A stretch of 64,000 nt of DNA from Alliaria petiolata (GCA_020283515.1 JAHZTW010000001.1:253079738-253143737); one strand, 5' to 3'; shown: positions 46,101 through 59,328, counted from the stretch's first letter. Numbers and translations: made by a program. The notes: generated from the letters alone by a model not told the origin.

Positions 46101-46727
46101 TTCTCTTACCTGTCTGATCCACGTTCGACATTTGATATCGAAAGCTTATCGATATTGCTCGATGTTACATTGCGAAGTTTCGCTAGCTGCAATTCATCAC
46201 TTGTCCAATTTACAGGTACCAAAATCGACCATGAAAGTAACGCGATCGGGACAAAGATCTTTAGTCTATAAAATAGTTTTAAAAAATAAAAAAAAACCAT
46301 TAATTAGAACAAAGCTAATATTAGTATTCACTTCTACTATATCAAGATCAATGCTCAAACAAAAAGGCACATTGTATGCAAATAACGAAGAAGTTTTAAC
46401 ATTTTTTCATTACCCAATCAAGTAAATCCTCAAGTAGACAGCAGAATCCAAACCAGCATGGTCGATAAGTTCAGGCTCCGGCATATTTAGCGCGGCGGGA
46501 ATCCAATTCAAGAACCGTACGTATGATCGGAAATCGAAATTCACAACCTTGCTCACGAAAGCACCCGAATTCAACGGGTTGCTTCTAAGACCTTTCAAGT
46601 ACCATTTAGGGAAATAAACCCTATCATTGAATGGTTGGATCCTCAAGATTGCAAATAGCAAAAGGAATATCAAAGCACTTAGGATGTTGATCGCTGCTGC
46701 TACTCCAATATCTGCTAGTGTCGCCAT
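43127..46727 (-). CDS. OSCA/CSC1-like hyperosmolality-gated calcium channel (ERD4-type)
   Basis: Eleven GT-AG exons: 46414-46727, 46110-46265, 45886-46021, 45668-45769, 45461-45580, 45307-45387, 44754-45094, 44410-44655, 43999-44323, 43590-43823 and 43127-43411; 779 residues, normal for the family. An N-terminal membrane segment (MATLADIGVAAAINILSAL) leads to a cytosolic loop with VLVRNIPPDPDESI and the long helix region. The DUF221/RSN1_7TM core carries PIIEKKFIKSVIQGFLPG and FPTI-like pore-helix segments, followed by an acidic tail. OSCA1-clade proteins are dimeric mechanosensitive or osmosensitive cation channels of the plasma membrane or endomembranes. No stop or frameshift is seen. It corresponds by position and sequence to At1g62320; I do not assign a numbered OSCA name. 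Confidence 0.94.
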
Positions 46728-48654
46728 CTCCTTTAACTATAAAACCCTAAAAAAAAATCTTCTCACCTGCAAAAATTTTAGAACCCTAAATTTTATCTTT
46801 TCAAAAATGTATATAAATCAATAAAACAGAGCCAAGACATGAGAGTTTTAGCCTCTAGATTAATGCTTGAAGAACACATATTGACTAAAATATAAAGTCT
46901 CACCTTTAGAAAAACGCCTCTCGTTGACCAAAAAAAAAAAAAATTTACACTTTTCCTATCAGATTAAAGAATTGATGAAAAATAATGAAAAAATGTTTTA
47001 GACGAACCTAGAAATCGAATTGGGGCGTGTTTGGATTGTCATGAAGCTTTGAAACTATTCCTCAAGTTTTCTCGCATTGCATAAGCCAAACAAGTCTTTA
47101 GTTATCTCTCTTTTACTTCTCCTTCTCCGTCTCCTTCATCTGACACAAAGCTAGGAGGAAAAAAAAAACAGAGAGAGACAAAAAAACAGAGTATAGAAAC
47201 AGAGAGATCGGTTTTGTTTAACAGCTCACAAATTGGGAAGAGGAGAAACAGAGAGACGTCATGCCGTTTTTATTAGATACAAAACGCTGATAATACACGG
47301 AGAAAGAGGAAAGAGGGAAGCCAAAAAAAAAAAAAAGTTGAGAAAAATGCTTCATTCGGTTTATGCTAAAGGTGGTCGGCGTCTATTCGTAGACTCTGTC
47401 TTGAAAGTTGAAAAATTGTCTCATTAGGTTTATGCTAAATTAACTTAAACCCCCCCTCTAAATCTCTTACTATTACACATTTGCCTTCTTTGTTTTAACG
47501 ACGTGTAAAGTTATGGATCGTCATAGAAAAAGGCAAATTCATGCTTCAATTATGGATCGCGATCCCAATCCATTCCTATACTCATTGAGTTGTGCGAAAA
47601 CGTAGTTAAACTAATGTTTTTTCTTAATTTATATTCAAATTAATGGAAAATAGTGTATACATACTTTGACTTTAATTATGTTAGTTAACCGATGTTAACG
47701 TGTTTTCAAAATCACCAAAAAATAAATCCAAAACAATATTGTTTTGTTTATTACACGAAATAAACTTTTTTTTTTAATCATCAATCTTCGATTAGCACAA
47801 TTTTTTTATGTTCGATTCAGTATCTATATACCTCATTCAAAAAATTTGAGTTAAATTAGTTAAGAAAATATAATCAACTTTGTTATATAAAAAAAGAAAA
47901 TATAATCAATTTATTTCTAAACAAATTTTATAAAGAATAGGAACAGTCAACTCTTATGTTGCAAAGGAATCCTTATTCTTATTTAAAAAAATAATATACA
48001 AACAACATTTTCAAAAATTAATATGAAAAATATAAAAAATTAGTTATTTATATTATTGGTCTATTACATATATGTATCATTCATATTCATATTCATACAT
48101 ACAATTTTTTTAATAATTATCGCATATTCAGAATAATTATTTATATTCGTACTCTTTTTTTTTATCGATATTGTATTTGTATTTATATTTAGATATTTAA
48201 AACTTTGAGATAAATCAAAAGAATACCAAAGTGAATATGGTATTTGGGTGATCTACTAATCCTTAACTGAATGAATTTATATAGCTATATCCAAGAATGG
48301 ATCTAGAATATTATTTTATCCACATCACAATATATATAAATACTAAATATAATTTAACTAGTTAAAATCTATTATATTTTTTATAAAAAATATAGAGAAA
48401 TTAGAATTGATGATCCTATATAACTTCAAAATTAAACGACAAGAAAGCAAGTTCACTGACACATACTGTGTCTTATAAAAATACGGTTTTAACCTCAACT
48501 TTCTTTCTTTTCAATCTCCATTCATCTTATCCTTTCTTTAATTTCTCATCAAAAATTTGAAAGAAACAAAAAAAAAGAAATGAAAAAAAGATCTAAAACG
48601 AGAAAAATTGCAGAAGAAAACATGAAGAATAACGACGAAGGTAAAGGTGGAGGA

Positions 48655-48915
48655 TTATGATGGGGTTTTTCACGGTGATGATATTGGTGGTGGTGATGGT
48701 GGTGACTGCAGAGGTGACCCACGACGTAGATGACCAACGGCGGAGATAACCGACGATGGAGGTGACCGGCGGCGGCAGTGACATGTTAAAGTGTGGTGAT
48801 GGAGATTGTAATGGTGATGGTGATGAACGATGGTGTTGATTTCACTGATAGTGATATACGGTGTTGAGAACAATGGTAGTGATGATACTTGGTGACAATT
48901 GGTAAGTGGTGATGA
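48655..48915. repeat. Degenerate GGTGRTGA low-complexity tract
   Basis: Repeated GGTGATG, GGTGGTG and GACGATGG words give histidine- or valine-rich readings in several frames. Base composition, not coding, explains those frames. Confidence 0.6.
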
Positions 48916-50119
48916 TGATGTTATAATTATTATCATGTTAACTTTGTAATTATTAGTGATGAAATTTTATATAAATATTATACACTAACATAAATATTAT
49001 ATGTATAAATATTATGTTACTATATTAACATAAATATTATATAGATATTTAATATGTTAGTACGTTATAAGCATTGAATATCGTTACTATTAAATTGTTA
49101 TTCTATATAGTTTGTTATTATAATTGTTAACATGTTAATTATGTAATAGAAAATCGATTCCATTTTTCATTAAATTGGTATATTTCATATTTTTCGTAAT
49201 TCGATAATTGGATTAACACGATAAATATGCATTATCACGATATGATATTAGTTAGCGGTGTAATTGAATAGTTATCTATTAAAATCACATATTCGATCAT
49301 GAAGAATATCTCCGATCTAATATGAGATCATATTAGTTAACATTGTAATAAAATTGTTATCTAATATAAAAAACTCGTCTTATGTTGGCAAATAATAAGG
49401 GTAAAAGCATCACATATAACCAATGCAATATGTATCAAACTAAATTTCAATTATTACACTCTTCTTTCTTAATTTTTTCTTTAGAGTATATAAGTTAAAT
49501 TCTCCCAAAAATATATTACAGAAATTATTACAAATTTAGTTTTATTTTGAAAATTCTAAAATTTAATCAGTAAATAAAAGTTTGTTTAGAAAAAACAATA
49601 AAAATTAAATTTGCGTTAACAAAACTTAGCTATGAAACCAATTGAACTTAATAAATTCTATCTATTGTTTTTATTTAGACATGTTATTTTTAATATTTAG
49701 TATAAGGCACATGTCTCATTATCTATAATGGGGTCTGTTATTGGTATATGATTTATCCATGTTTGTATTACAGATCAACAAGTTAAATTAAATATATAAA
49801 TAATGATTTTGTTGTCTAAATAAGATAATGATTGTATAGTTGACTCTAATAAATTATAATGAAAAACAATTATGTATTTATAATTAAATATTAGTAGTAC
49901 TATATTGTACATAACTGATGAACCTGAATGTAAGAGCTTTGTTAAATTCCTAATTAAAAGTTTGGAGTGTTTAGAAACTACAGGGTAAATCCAAGTGAAA
50001 ACAAAAGTATAGGGATCATAAATATGATTTTAACTATATACTAGTAATTATCCATCAGATTGAACAACAGTCGGAAATTTAACATCAGATTCTGTCCGTA
50101 ATCGGCAAGTTGCTGCGAT

Positions 50120-50129
50120 GCCACGTGGC
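50120..50129. promoter_or_regulatory. Palindromic G-box
   Basis: GCCACGTGGC is a perfect palindrome and a strong bZIP/bHLH site in plants. It is 1.2 kb beyond the KEA5 stop and 3.4 kb from the OSCA start, so its target is unclear. Confidence 0.3.
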
Positions 50130-51356
50130 AATTAACGGTAACTTCTAGGCTTCTAGCTTATGTCTTGGGAAACCCACGCGCTCGCTTAAAGAAGAGCATG
50201 AACGACGTTTATTTTCATTTTTCAGTAAAACGTCGTTTTTTGCGAAATAGCGTGCCATCACGTTGAAGTCTATTTTAATCATAATAATCTAAATTATTAT
50301 TTTTTGGTGACCACCTTTCAATTTAATTATCATAGAAAAATACATATAAACTATAATGACACGCGTTTAGACTAATCGGGAAATGGGATATGTCAAAGTC
50401 AAACTAGACTTATTTTTTAGGCTTTTGTTCTTAAAGGAGAAAATTGGTGTCATAAAATTTGTGCTGAAATTATGTCGAAAAGGTTAAACATACAAATCTT
50501 GGTATTGACAAATCTTATGAATGTATTTCCCCCAAAAAAAAGAAAATGTTGGCAACACGAGTATTGAAAAAAAAATATTATATGCTTTCAAATTTGAAAA
50601 CCATTGAAGCCATCGTCTATTATTGGATTATTGAAAAAATGGATACTTATTAATTAGAAGAAGGTGCTAGATGAAAGCTTAATTTCCATGTTTCTTGTGT
50701 ATATAGAGATTTCCATATTTTGTACTTGGTATGTTTGATGTTTTATGTAAACTTATTTTCTAAGAGAAACGTTTTTTTTTTCCTCTGTTTTTGGCTGGCA
50801 AAAAGGATATTTCAGTCGATTTCGATTTGCTTTTACAAAAACCATCAAAATCGACTTGAGAATCCATTATTCCTTGGTTGTTCAACCAAATTCTAGATTA
50901 CCACGTTAGCAACCGTTGACAGTTCACAGAATATGGACGCAGTTTTTTCAATAATTAACAAAAATAATGGCATGTCTTCAAAGTGAACACGATTATTTAT
51001 TTTTCAACTTTAATCTTACTAATTGAAACTAAACAATTTCACAAATGTATAGATAATAAAAAGAGAACATCGATACTTGTATAATGGTTCTAAGATCAAT
51101 ACAATAAGACATGTGTATAATTGGGTTAATATTGTTACACCAAATAATACGCTAAGCCGCTTGGACTACACGGAGAAGTAGTTACTACTAATTATATATA
51201 CGAATTACCACCCCAAAACAAAAACAATTGAAAAAAAAGCAAGTAGTGGTTCTGATCTTGGTCAGTTTTAAATTGGCCTCTCCTGGTCGAGTTTGTGGGA
51301 TCAAAATCTGTTTTTGTCTTTTTTTTTAAATCTTCAGCCTATGTACAAAAGAGATG

Positions 51357-54300
51357 TCACTTGGTTCTGTTATGTACTTCTATCATCGATGCTTTCTCCT
51401 GCAAACTCTAATACAAACAACACTCGCATAAGCCGATATTTCACCTCCTTAATATAATAAATTGCTCTTGAGTTTATCATATAAACTTGCACATTATGTA
51501 TTGAGTTAAAAAAGAGATGAGAAAGGAGACCTCGTTCGGGGAACTATTCTCAGAAGGGAACCATCGAAGGATGACACCGAGGTTCATCGCACTCGGTATT
51601 AGCTTGAACAGCAATTGAGTCGTCACCTGCAACACTCAGGCATTTCAGGTTGTAAGTATACAAACATCTATGTATATATGTATTATCATTTCAAGTATAT
51701 TCTTATTGGAATGTGAAAAGGCTTGTTTGGTCTGTTGAGGTAACTTACGAGACTCAGAGCTGTTGTGCCCAAAAGGAGGAGATACATTTTCCCCTACATT
51801 TGTTCATTCATTATAACCAAAAGTCACAAATTTTAGTAATAAAAAACAAATAGTAAAAGAGTGCTCAGATTACAAGAGCAAAAAGAAGGTGTCACCTCGA
51901 TAACGTGTAGGTTTGATGCTCGGCTTAGAAGAACAAAGGCAAACTCGCCGATCTGAGCAAGAAGTACCCCGACCTGTTACATTTTGCGACAAAAGAAATT
52001 TAAAAATGAGTGGGTGGATGATGTGTTTCGATATGAAAGATACTCATAGCAGAAGATGGACAAACTCACGTGGAAAGATATCCTCATGTTGTACCGGAAA
52101 GCCTTAACTACTACGGCTGCGATTGCTGTCTTAATAACTATGACTAGAATCACAGATGCCAGAAGGATATCCACGTGGTTCCATAGAAAGTGTACATTTA
52201 TGAGCATCCCGATACTAGATAGGAAGAGAGCGGCAAACAAATTTCGAATTGGTTCCACCTACATGACCAAGTAAGTGAGATTCCACTCTGTTAATAACCT
52301 TGAGACTTAACTTCTTAGCAAGTAATCACGGCGCGCAAATTAACCTGACTTTAGGATCAGTACCTGCTCTAGTGTATGTTGAGCAAACTCGGTTGTAGAG
52401 AGCATAACACCAGCCACAAATGATCCCAACTCAAGACTAAGACCCAGCTTGTCACTGCACTGAAGAAGTTTTGCAAGGAACCAACACTAAAGTCAAGAAT
52501 GGGAAACTAGATAGATATGCTTATTATACTCAGTGTCTATTAAAGTCATCATTATTTTCTTCTGTAATCCATCACTAAGATCCAAGCTTGGTTAATATTT
52601 TACTCGATTTTTTAATTCACCAAAACGGATCAGAAAGATAATCAAGCACCGATATGCATAAAAAAAGAGTATAGATTAGACTTACCCATGCAGAGAGTAA
52701 GCAAAATGCAACAGCAGCTAATTGGTAAAGTTCGTTTGTCTGCATTACATAATGAGAAACATTGGCACTAATTCGGATGCCACTCAAAGAAAGAAAGGAA
52801 AATAGTCAAAATAGCGTCCAGGGAATTTACGTAGTCTAAAAACTTACTTGAGATGATAATTGAATCATTAGCTTCAGAAAGCGAGGCACAAATGACCACG
52901 TTAGTAGAGATGCAACAGTGAGATATATGGACAATATCAGGAGCCTAAATTAGACAAAGAAAATATCTTGTGTCAGCTACAGTTAAGAGGATATATAAGA
53001 GGTTCCTGGACAAAACTTCTTGCTGTGAAACCACTTACAGCTTTCCCATTGATATAATTCCTTGTAGTAACCCACTGTTACCACCCAAAACTGGAAGCAA
53101 TGCGAATAGTAAACCAACGACACAGTCCTGAAAATTTTAGAATAAGTAAGAAAATAGCTGAAGGAAAAAAAACCTTCAAACAATGAAATATTTAACTTGT
53201 AAATATATAATGTCATGACTGAAACCTGAAAGATAAGTATCCCTATCGTAACTTGACCATGAAGAGAACTTGTACTGTTCCGTTCCACCAAAAACTTTAC
53301 CACCTGGTCAAATTAACATGTGGATTAAGAACAGAAACTTAGAGATGAAACAGGGGAAATAGTAGCTTTTGTATAAAACTCCAGAAGACAAAAGACGTGA
53401 AAGGTACCACTGCAGTTGATGACATAGATAGAAAAGCACCAACAAAAATACCCTCCGACAACCTTGCTCCACACAACTGCAAATGTCAATAAATCAATTT
53501 TTCAAAAACTTCCAAATTGCAAATATATGCACCAGAACATACGTGTTTTGCCCATACCAAGGCAGTTACACCACACAAAAACATAAGTAAGACGATTTGA
53601 AGAAGTCCTCCAAGGACAGCAACTGGGCCAACAACTTTCAGCTGCAGCATGGACACAAGAACAACAGATTAATTAAGTGAGATCGTAAAGTCCACACGAA
53701 AATTTTGTTGGAGTTACAGTCAACAGCCAACGAATGCTACCTTAGTCATTGAGAATTCCAAGCCTAATGCAAAAAGGAGGAAAACAACACCGAACTGGGC
53801 TACGGTTTCAACCTGCCACATCAGAAGAAGAACCCCAAAAATTATGAATACCAGTCAGAATGAATGACTACGTAAACTGATTATATGAACTGGACCACAC
53901 GTCATGCTTTTGTTTATAACCCTGCTAGTGGCTTGAAGTCTTGAACACAAGCAACAAGAAGATATATTAATGATGAAATTTTCTTTCTGTTGTATAAACA
54001 CACTAATAATCCTTAGGCTCCGCCAAGAAGCAAAACGTTTATCCAAAATTACTTCACATCCTTGATGAACATAAGGTGAGGACAAAAGAAAACATGATCT
54101 ATAGGAGTTGACATGTCATGTAGACTCATCGAAGATCTGATTGCTATACTTATATTATGAACAACCTTAATTGTAAAAGCACAAGAACAGATAAACAACC
54201 TTAATTGTAAAAGCACAAGAACAGATACATGTGACAACATCGCCGAAACTCAAGTGGTCTATTCTATGACCTTATATAAAATTTATAGGACAATAACAAA

Positions 54301-55658
54301 CAAAAAAAATGTCTTCCAATATAAACCTGAACCATTTCACTGATGAATTTCAGTCCTCCTGGTCCAATGATTGACCCCGCCAGAAGATATCCAACAATGA
54401 CCTAAATCACGTAGCGATAGTGCAACATAACATCAGAATAGATAATTGACCGCAACGTGTAGACCGGTATACTGCAAACCCAAGATCAGATGTCTTTCGT
54501 ACTAATTTGTAAGGCTGCATACCGGTTGTCCAAGGCAAGAGAAGACAATGCCACCAATCGCAGCAAAAACAATGATGACCACCAAATCTGATATCAATCT
54601 GCGGGAAATGCCAAGAAACTTTTGAATCAAAAGTCTGAAACAATGCATGTAATAAAATGCTCCAATACAGATGAAATCAGAGAAAGAACAACCTCAGATC
54701 TACTTGAAGTATTGGATACTTAGATTTTTTGTTTGACATGACAAAAACATTGTTCTGCAAAATACCAGGAGATGAACATTAGCTGCAAATGAAATATAAT
54801 GGTGAGAGAGGTATAGAAAATCTTGCTTAGTACTCCAATACCTTTTTGTCGATAAGAGTCATATCATCAGAATCTTCATTTTCCAGGGAAAACACATCTT
54901 GGAGTTGGAATGGTCTCGTACCGCTGGGAAAACATAGAAACAAATTGGGAGAAACAAGTTATAAACCGTCATTGGACAATTAATCATACATTTACTCCCA
55001 ACAATTAGAACAAGGCTCCACATACTTATTTTCTTGTGTATCATTTCTTTTGCCCTTCTCGTGCGTTACTTTCGCTACAGTCTCTATTTCAGCCTGCAAA
55101 ACACACCAGAAGAGGGAATCTAAATGCAGAACATCAAAGATGACACTAAGAAACAATAAATAAGTGACTGAAACCTACTTGTTGATCAGCAACACTGCTG
55201 TTAAAGCTGGCTCCTCCATCCGATCCTAAGCAAAGAAACTTGTGTTAAGCGAATAGAAGATGTAAGCTTCACCACCCACCAACCTAAATGCACTCACAAT
55301 CACACAAACCTTGAATGTTCCAATTACTTTTTCACATCAACAAGAAATTTTTTTTTTTTTAAAGGTATAACCACAAACGTTCTTCTCCTTAACTTTGTCA
55401 ATGTTTAAAACGGCCAGTGAAGTAAAGGAACTAGCCCTTTCTCAGAACCTAACCTTCAGGCTGATCGTTTTCGGAGAATTCTTTCTCGAGGACTCGGTCG
55501 AACATTTTGGCGATACTCCCTTCGCCGTTTCCCGGTGCCGTCGAGTTCACCACATTGCCGTAAAACCGCTCCCGGGTTTCCTCATCCGATCTCGCTGAGA
55601 AGGTTGTACCAAGTAGAAGGAGGAACGAAAATCCAATCACTGCGAATCTCCTCGCCAT
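51357..55658 (-). CDS. KEA5: K+/H+ efflux antiporter, KEA5-type, complete
   Basis: Twenty in-frame GT-AG exons: 55454-55658, 55179-55225, 55026-55093, 54842-54923, 54693-54754, 54523-54598, 54327-54401, 53741-53812, 53558-53641, 53408-53476, 53226-53303, 53039-53127, 52848-52944, 52686-52739, 52364-52459, 52070-52258, 51896-51973, 51749-51793, 51531-51626 and 51357-51407; 570 residues (I recall 568 for A. thaliana KEA5). A signal peptide (MARRFAVIGFSFLLLL) precedes a lumenal stretch and a CPA2 Na+/H+-exchanger fold with GQPVIVGYLLAGSIIGPGG, GLEFS, LIFQDCVVGL (the QD transport motif), LELGSFVAGVML and IGMLINV segments. No regulatory KTN domain is present, as expected for KEA4-6. These proteins exchange K+ for H+ in Golgi, trans-Golgi or post-Golgi compartments. 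A. thaliana KEA5 lies on chromosome 5, so this is a relocated copy with its introns intact. Confidence 0.95.
54160..54227. repeat. 34-bp tandem duplication in a KEA5 intron
   Basis: AACAACCTTAATTGTAAAAG followed by CACAAGAACAGATA occurs twice in tandem (54160-54193 and 54194-54227), and again in the duplicated copy at about 57809-57876. It therefore predates the split of the two copies. Confidence 0.85.
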
Positions 55659-57593
55659 GGATATCTACAATGTCATTAGCATATTAAACCCTAATTTGAC
55701 CTGAATCACCTCAGGATTCAAAAATCATCAAAGTTGAATTGGTAACCCCACACAAGATAAAATCCACAATTCGTCAGATTATTCTTCTGCCATTGAAATT
55801 TACGACGAGTTTCCAGTTGAACAATAAGGTGGGCGACGGGTGAATGTTCGTTCGTGAATCATTCAATTAGGAGTTTGACTTTGAACGAATCAATCAAAAG
55901 AATATGGAGAAAAAAGGGAAAGGAGTCGTACAGAAGCATGAAACTGACGAGAACCGTCTGGATTGTCGTCGACGGTGAACATGGCGGCGTTGCAGCCAAT
56001 ACGTTGGCACCGGAGCTTCTTCGTTGCCGATCTCTCTCTCTCTCTCTTTCTCTCTCTCAGATCCAATCTGTTTTCAAAATCTTCAATTGTTTTTTTTTTC
56101 TTTTTTTTTTGAACTTTTGTTTGCATTAAATTAAATGAGGCAAAGGTGCCCATCATTACATGAACAAATTTTAGATTGTTTTGCCAAAGAAAATAACCCA
56201 ACCAAATTGTTAATTGTCTAGCCCAACTAGAGAAAGAAGCTCATTACGAAAATATTGAAACCTAGACTTAGAGTCCATCAAGAATGGAGAGTTTAGATTG
56301 ATGATTAGGATTGATGATGGTCACGACGAAACCAGAGAAGCATATGCGGCAAAATCAGATCCACTTAGTCAGACGACTTCGTCACAAAGAAACCAGACAA
56401 TACGGAGAAGGATTCGAGATCAAACCCGACGGAGGTTCAAAATTTAAAATCAGATTTTCAAAGAGAAGTAGAGCTGCAGAGTTTCGCTGGCAGCTAAGAA
56501 ATTCTGATTTCGGAAGACAGCTATACGATTCCTAATAGTTGTATCAATCCACTTGAGGAGAGAATCAGGTGGGCGAGAAGTGCTTCGATGGAATCTATTA
56601 TTTCTTTCCCTCCATATCTCATAAATCACAGCCTGCCAAACAAGGATAGTGAGATACTTTAGAGGACGAGAGGAAGTCATATTGAATAAACCATTTAGAA
56701 CTGATGACCAGGAGGAGGAGTGAGAGAAGCCGAGCTTCACTGCGAAAGAAGACTAGAGTGATGAAGAGAAACTACACTCGAAAAATAGATGGTCCCGAGA
56801 TTCTGCCTGCTGATTACAGAGAAGACAAAGATGGTCAGTTTGAAGTCCCCAAGAGATGAGACGATCCCTTGTTGGGCATCGATCAAATAAAACCAACCAT
56901 GCCAGCGACTTGTGCTTAGGTATTCCCCTTTTGAGCCAAATAATTTTAGTTCAATTGTTTTTCTTTGACAAAACTAACCTCTGTTTATGTTAAAAAATTA
57001 AATTTTGTTTGGTTTAAGATAATTGCTTTCATATACAATTAGGATCAGTTTAATCAAACAATTAACAAGCTCTAGTATTGATTACCAGATTCTAATGGCA
57101 TTAGAAAAATAATTATTTTGTCTATGTTTTCTCTGCATCCAACATAACTTTAATGTAGCAATGAACAAGAAAACTACCTCTTTATGTAGCACAAGAAAAA
57201 CCATTTAATCAAATACATATTGAGTACTCTTACATATTTCTGTCCAAGTTGAAAAGTTCCATAATAATCTAATATTTCGTTTTCCCCATGAAATGAGAAG
57301 ATGAAAACATATTTTGAAAAGATGATAAATTTCATATTGAAGATCTTAGGAAAAAGATATATCAAACTGCCTAATATCGCAGCATTTTCATTGTACAAAA
57401 CAGATAAAGCCATTCATATTCAACGCAATTAAAAAATGCTAAAGAAAAAATGGTCATAAACTGTTTGAGCAACATGGTTACTTGCTTCATTTTACTAATT
57501 AGTGTGGTATGTTCTTTATTTTATGCACAAATTTGGTTATTGAACAAATTCACCCAACAATTATTCAAGTCATAAATGTAGTTTTCATAAATA
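55659..57593. other. KEA5 leader and promoter (copy 1)
   Basis: Includes a CATTGTAG acceptor-like site six bases before the ATG (possible 5' UTR intron), a CT microsatellite at 56031-56058 and the LINE insertion listed above. No other gene is visible. Confidence 0.6.
56095..56949 (-). mobile_element. 5'-truncated LINE insertion with target duplication, present in copy 1 only
   Basis: Minus-strand reading gives a zinc-ribbon (zf-RVT) end of a plant LINE-1 reverse transcriptase protein: LAWLVLFDRCPTRDRLISWG, CLLCNQQAESRDHLFFEC and VWQAVIYEIWRERNNRFHR. There is one TAG at 56753-56755. A poly(A) tail (T run about 56090-56110 on the plus strand) abuts the direct repeat TTCAATTGTTTTT, found at 56082-56094 and 56950-56962. 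The other copy has the empty site at 59760-59772. The 5' part of the LINE is missing, as usual for target-primed insertion. Confidence 0.9.
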
Positions 57594-57594
57594 N
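57594..57594. other. Single N at the junction of the two KEA5-half copies
   Basis: The undetermined base lies exactly where copy 1 (53946-57593) ends and copy 2 (57595-60790) begins. It marks a contig join of unknown true size or overlap. Confidence 0.9.
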
Positions 57595-57975
57595 CACAAG
57601 CAACAAGAAGATATATTAATGATGAAATTTTCTTTCTGTTGTATAAACACACTAATAATCCTTAGGCTCCGCCAAGAAGCAAAACGTTTATCCAAAATTA
57701 CTTCACATCCTTGATGAACATAAGGTGAGGACAAAAGAAAACATGATCTATAGGAGTTGACATGTCATGTAGACTCATCGAAGATCTGATTGCTATACTT
57801 ATATTATGAACAACCTTAATTGTAAAAGCACAAGAACAGATAAACAACCTTAATTGTAAAAGCACAAGAACAGATACATGTGACAACATCGCCGAAACTC
57901 AAGTGGTCTATTCTATGACCTTATATAAAATTTATAGGACAATAACAAACAAAAAAAATGTCTTCCAATATAAAC

Positions 57976-59328
57976 CTGAACCATTTCACTGATGAATTTC
58001 AGTCCTCCTGGTCCAATGATTGACCCCGCCAGAAGATATCCAACAATGACCTAAATCACGTAGCGATAGTGCAACATAACATCAGAATAGATAATTGACC
58101 GCAACGTGTAGACCGGTATACTGCAAACCCAAGATCAGATGTCTTTCGTACTAATTTGTAAGGCTGCATACCGGTTGTCCAAGGCAAGAGAAGACAATGC
58201 CACCAATCGCAGCAAAAACAATGATGACCACCAAATCTGATATCAATCTGCGGGAAATGCCAAGAAACTTTTGAATCAAAAGTCTGAAACAATGCATGTA
58301 ATAAAATGCTCCAATACAGATGAAATCAGAGAAAGAACAACCTCAGATCTACTTGAAGTATTGGATACTTAGATTTTTTGTTTGACATGACAAAAACATT
58401 GTTCTGCAAAATACCAGGAGAAGAATATTAGCTGCAAATGAAAAAGAATGGTGGAGAGAGGTATAGAAAATCTTGCTTAGTACTCCAATACCTTTTTGTC
58501 GATAAGAGTCATATCATCAGAATCTTCATTTTCCAGGGAAAACACATCTTGGAGTTGGAATGGTCTCGTACCGCTGGGAAAACATAGAAACAAATTGGGA
58601 GAAACAAGTTATAAACCGTCATTGGACAATTAATCATACATTTACTCCCAACAATTAGAACAAGGCTCCACATACTTATTTTCTTGTGTATCATTTCTTT
58701 TGCCCTTCTCGTGCGTTACTTTCGCTACAGTCTCTATTTCAGCCTGCAAAACACACCAGAAGAGGGAATCTAAATGCAGAACATCAAAGATGACACTAAG
58801 AAACAACAAATAAGTGACTGAAACCTACTTGTTGATCAGCAACACTGCTGTTAAAGCTGGCTCCTCCATCCGATCCTAAGCAAAGAAACTTGTGTTAAGC
58901 GAATAGAAGATGTAAGCTTCACCACCCACCAACCTAAATGCACTCACAATCACACAAACCTTGAATGTTCCAATTACTTTTTCACATCAACAAGAAATGT
59001 TATTTGCTTCTTCTTTTTTTTTGAAAAAAAGGTAAAACCACAAATGTTCTTCTCCCTAACTCTGTCAATGTTGAAAACAATGGCCAGTGAAGTAAAGGAA
59101 CTAGCCCTTTCTCAGAACCTAACCTTCAGGCTGATCGTTTTCGGAGAATTCTTTCTCGAGGACTCGGTCGAACATTTTGGCGATACTCCCTTCGCCGTTT
59201 CCCGGTGCCGTCGAGTTCACCACATTGCCGTAAAACCGCTCCCGGGTTTCCTCGTCCGATCTCGCTGACAAGGTTGTACCAAGTAGAAGGAGGAGCGAAA
59301 ATCCAATCACTGCGAATCTCCTCGCCAT
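57976..59328 (-). pseudogene. KEA5: KEA5 5' half, exons 1-7 only (probable allelic or assembly duplicate)
   Basis: Exons at 59124-59328, 58829-58875, 58676-58743, 58492-58573, 58342-58403, 58172-58247 and 57976-58050 have the same lengths and phases as in the complete gene. The coding difference I noticed is two Phe-to-Leu changes in the signal peptide (FSLLLLLGTTLSA versus FSFLLLLGTTFSA). The copy stops in intron 7 at the N. As it stands it lacks most membrane segments and could not function. I think it is the other haplotype or an unmerged contig end, not a separate gene. Confidence 0.85.

Larger units (their letters stand above)
46728..51356. other. OSCA upstream region and spacer behind KEA5
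   Basis: The left part is the promoter and leader of the OSCA-like gene, with CT-rich stretches at 47100-47220. At 48655-48915 there is an imperfect GGTGAT-type low-complexity tract (listed separately). A palindromic G-box GCCACGTGGC stands at 50120-50129. The right end is the KEA5 3' UTR. No gene is visible. Confidence 0.6.
53946..57593. repeat. Direct duplication, copy 1 (KEA5 5' half plus upstream)
   Basis: From CACAAGCAACAAGAAGATAT in KEA5 intron 7 to TTCATAAATA next to the N at 57594, this segment matches 57595-60790. Exons are nearly identical and spacers differ by substitutions and indels. Only this copy has the LINE insertion at 56095-56949. Confidence 0.92.

Noticed and set aside
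47233..47427. Plus-strand ORF in the OSCA upstream region
   Set aside because: Short, purine-rich, in a promoter or leader region, with no homology I recognise.
48549..48936. Histidine- and serine-rich minus-strand ORFs
   Set aside because: They arise from the GGTGAT low-complexity tract, and all frames are similarly open.
57976..59328. Independent second KEA5 gene
   Set aside because: It has only seven of twenty exons and ends at an N that is also the duplication junction; an allelic or assembly duplicate explains it better.
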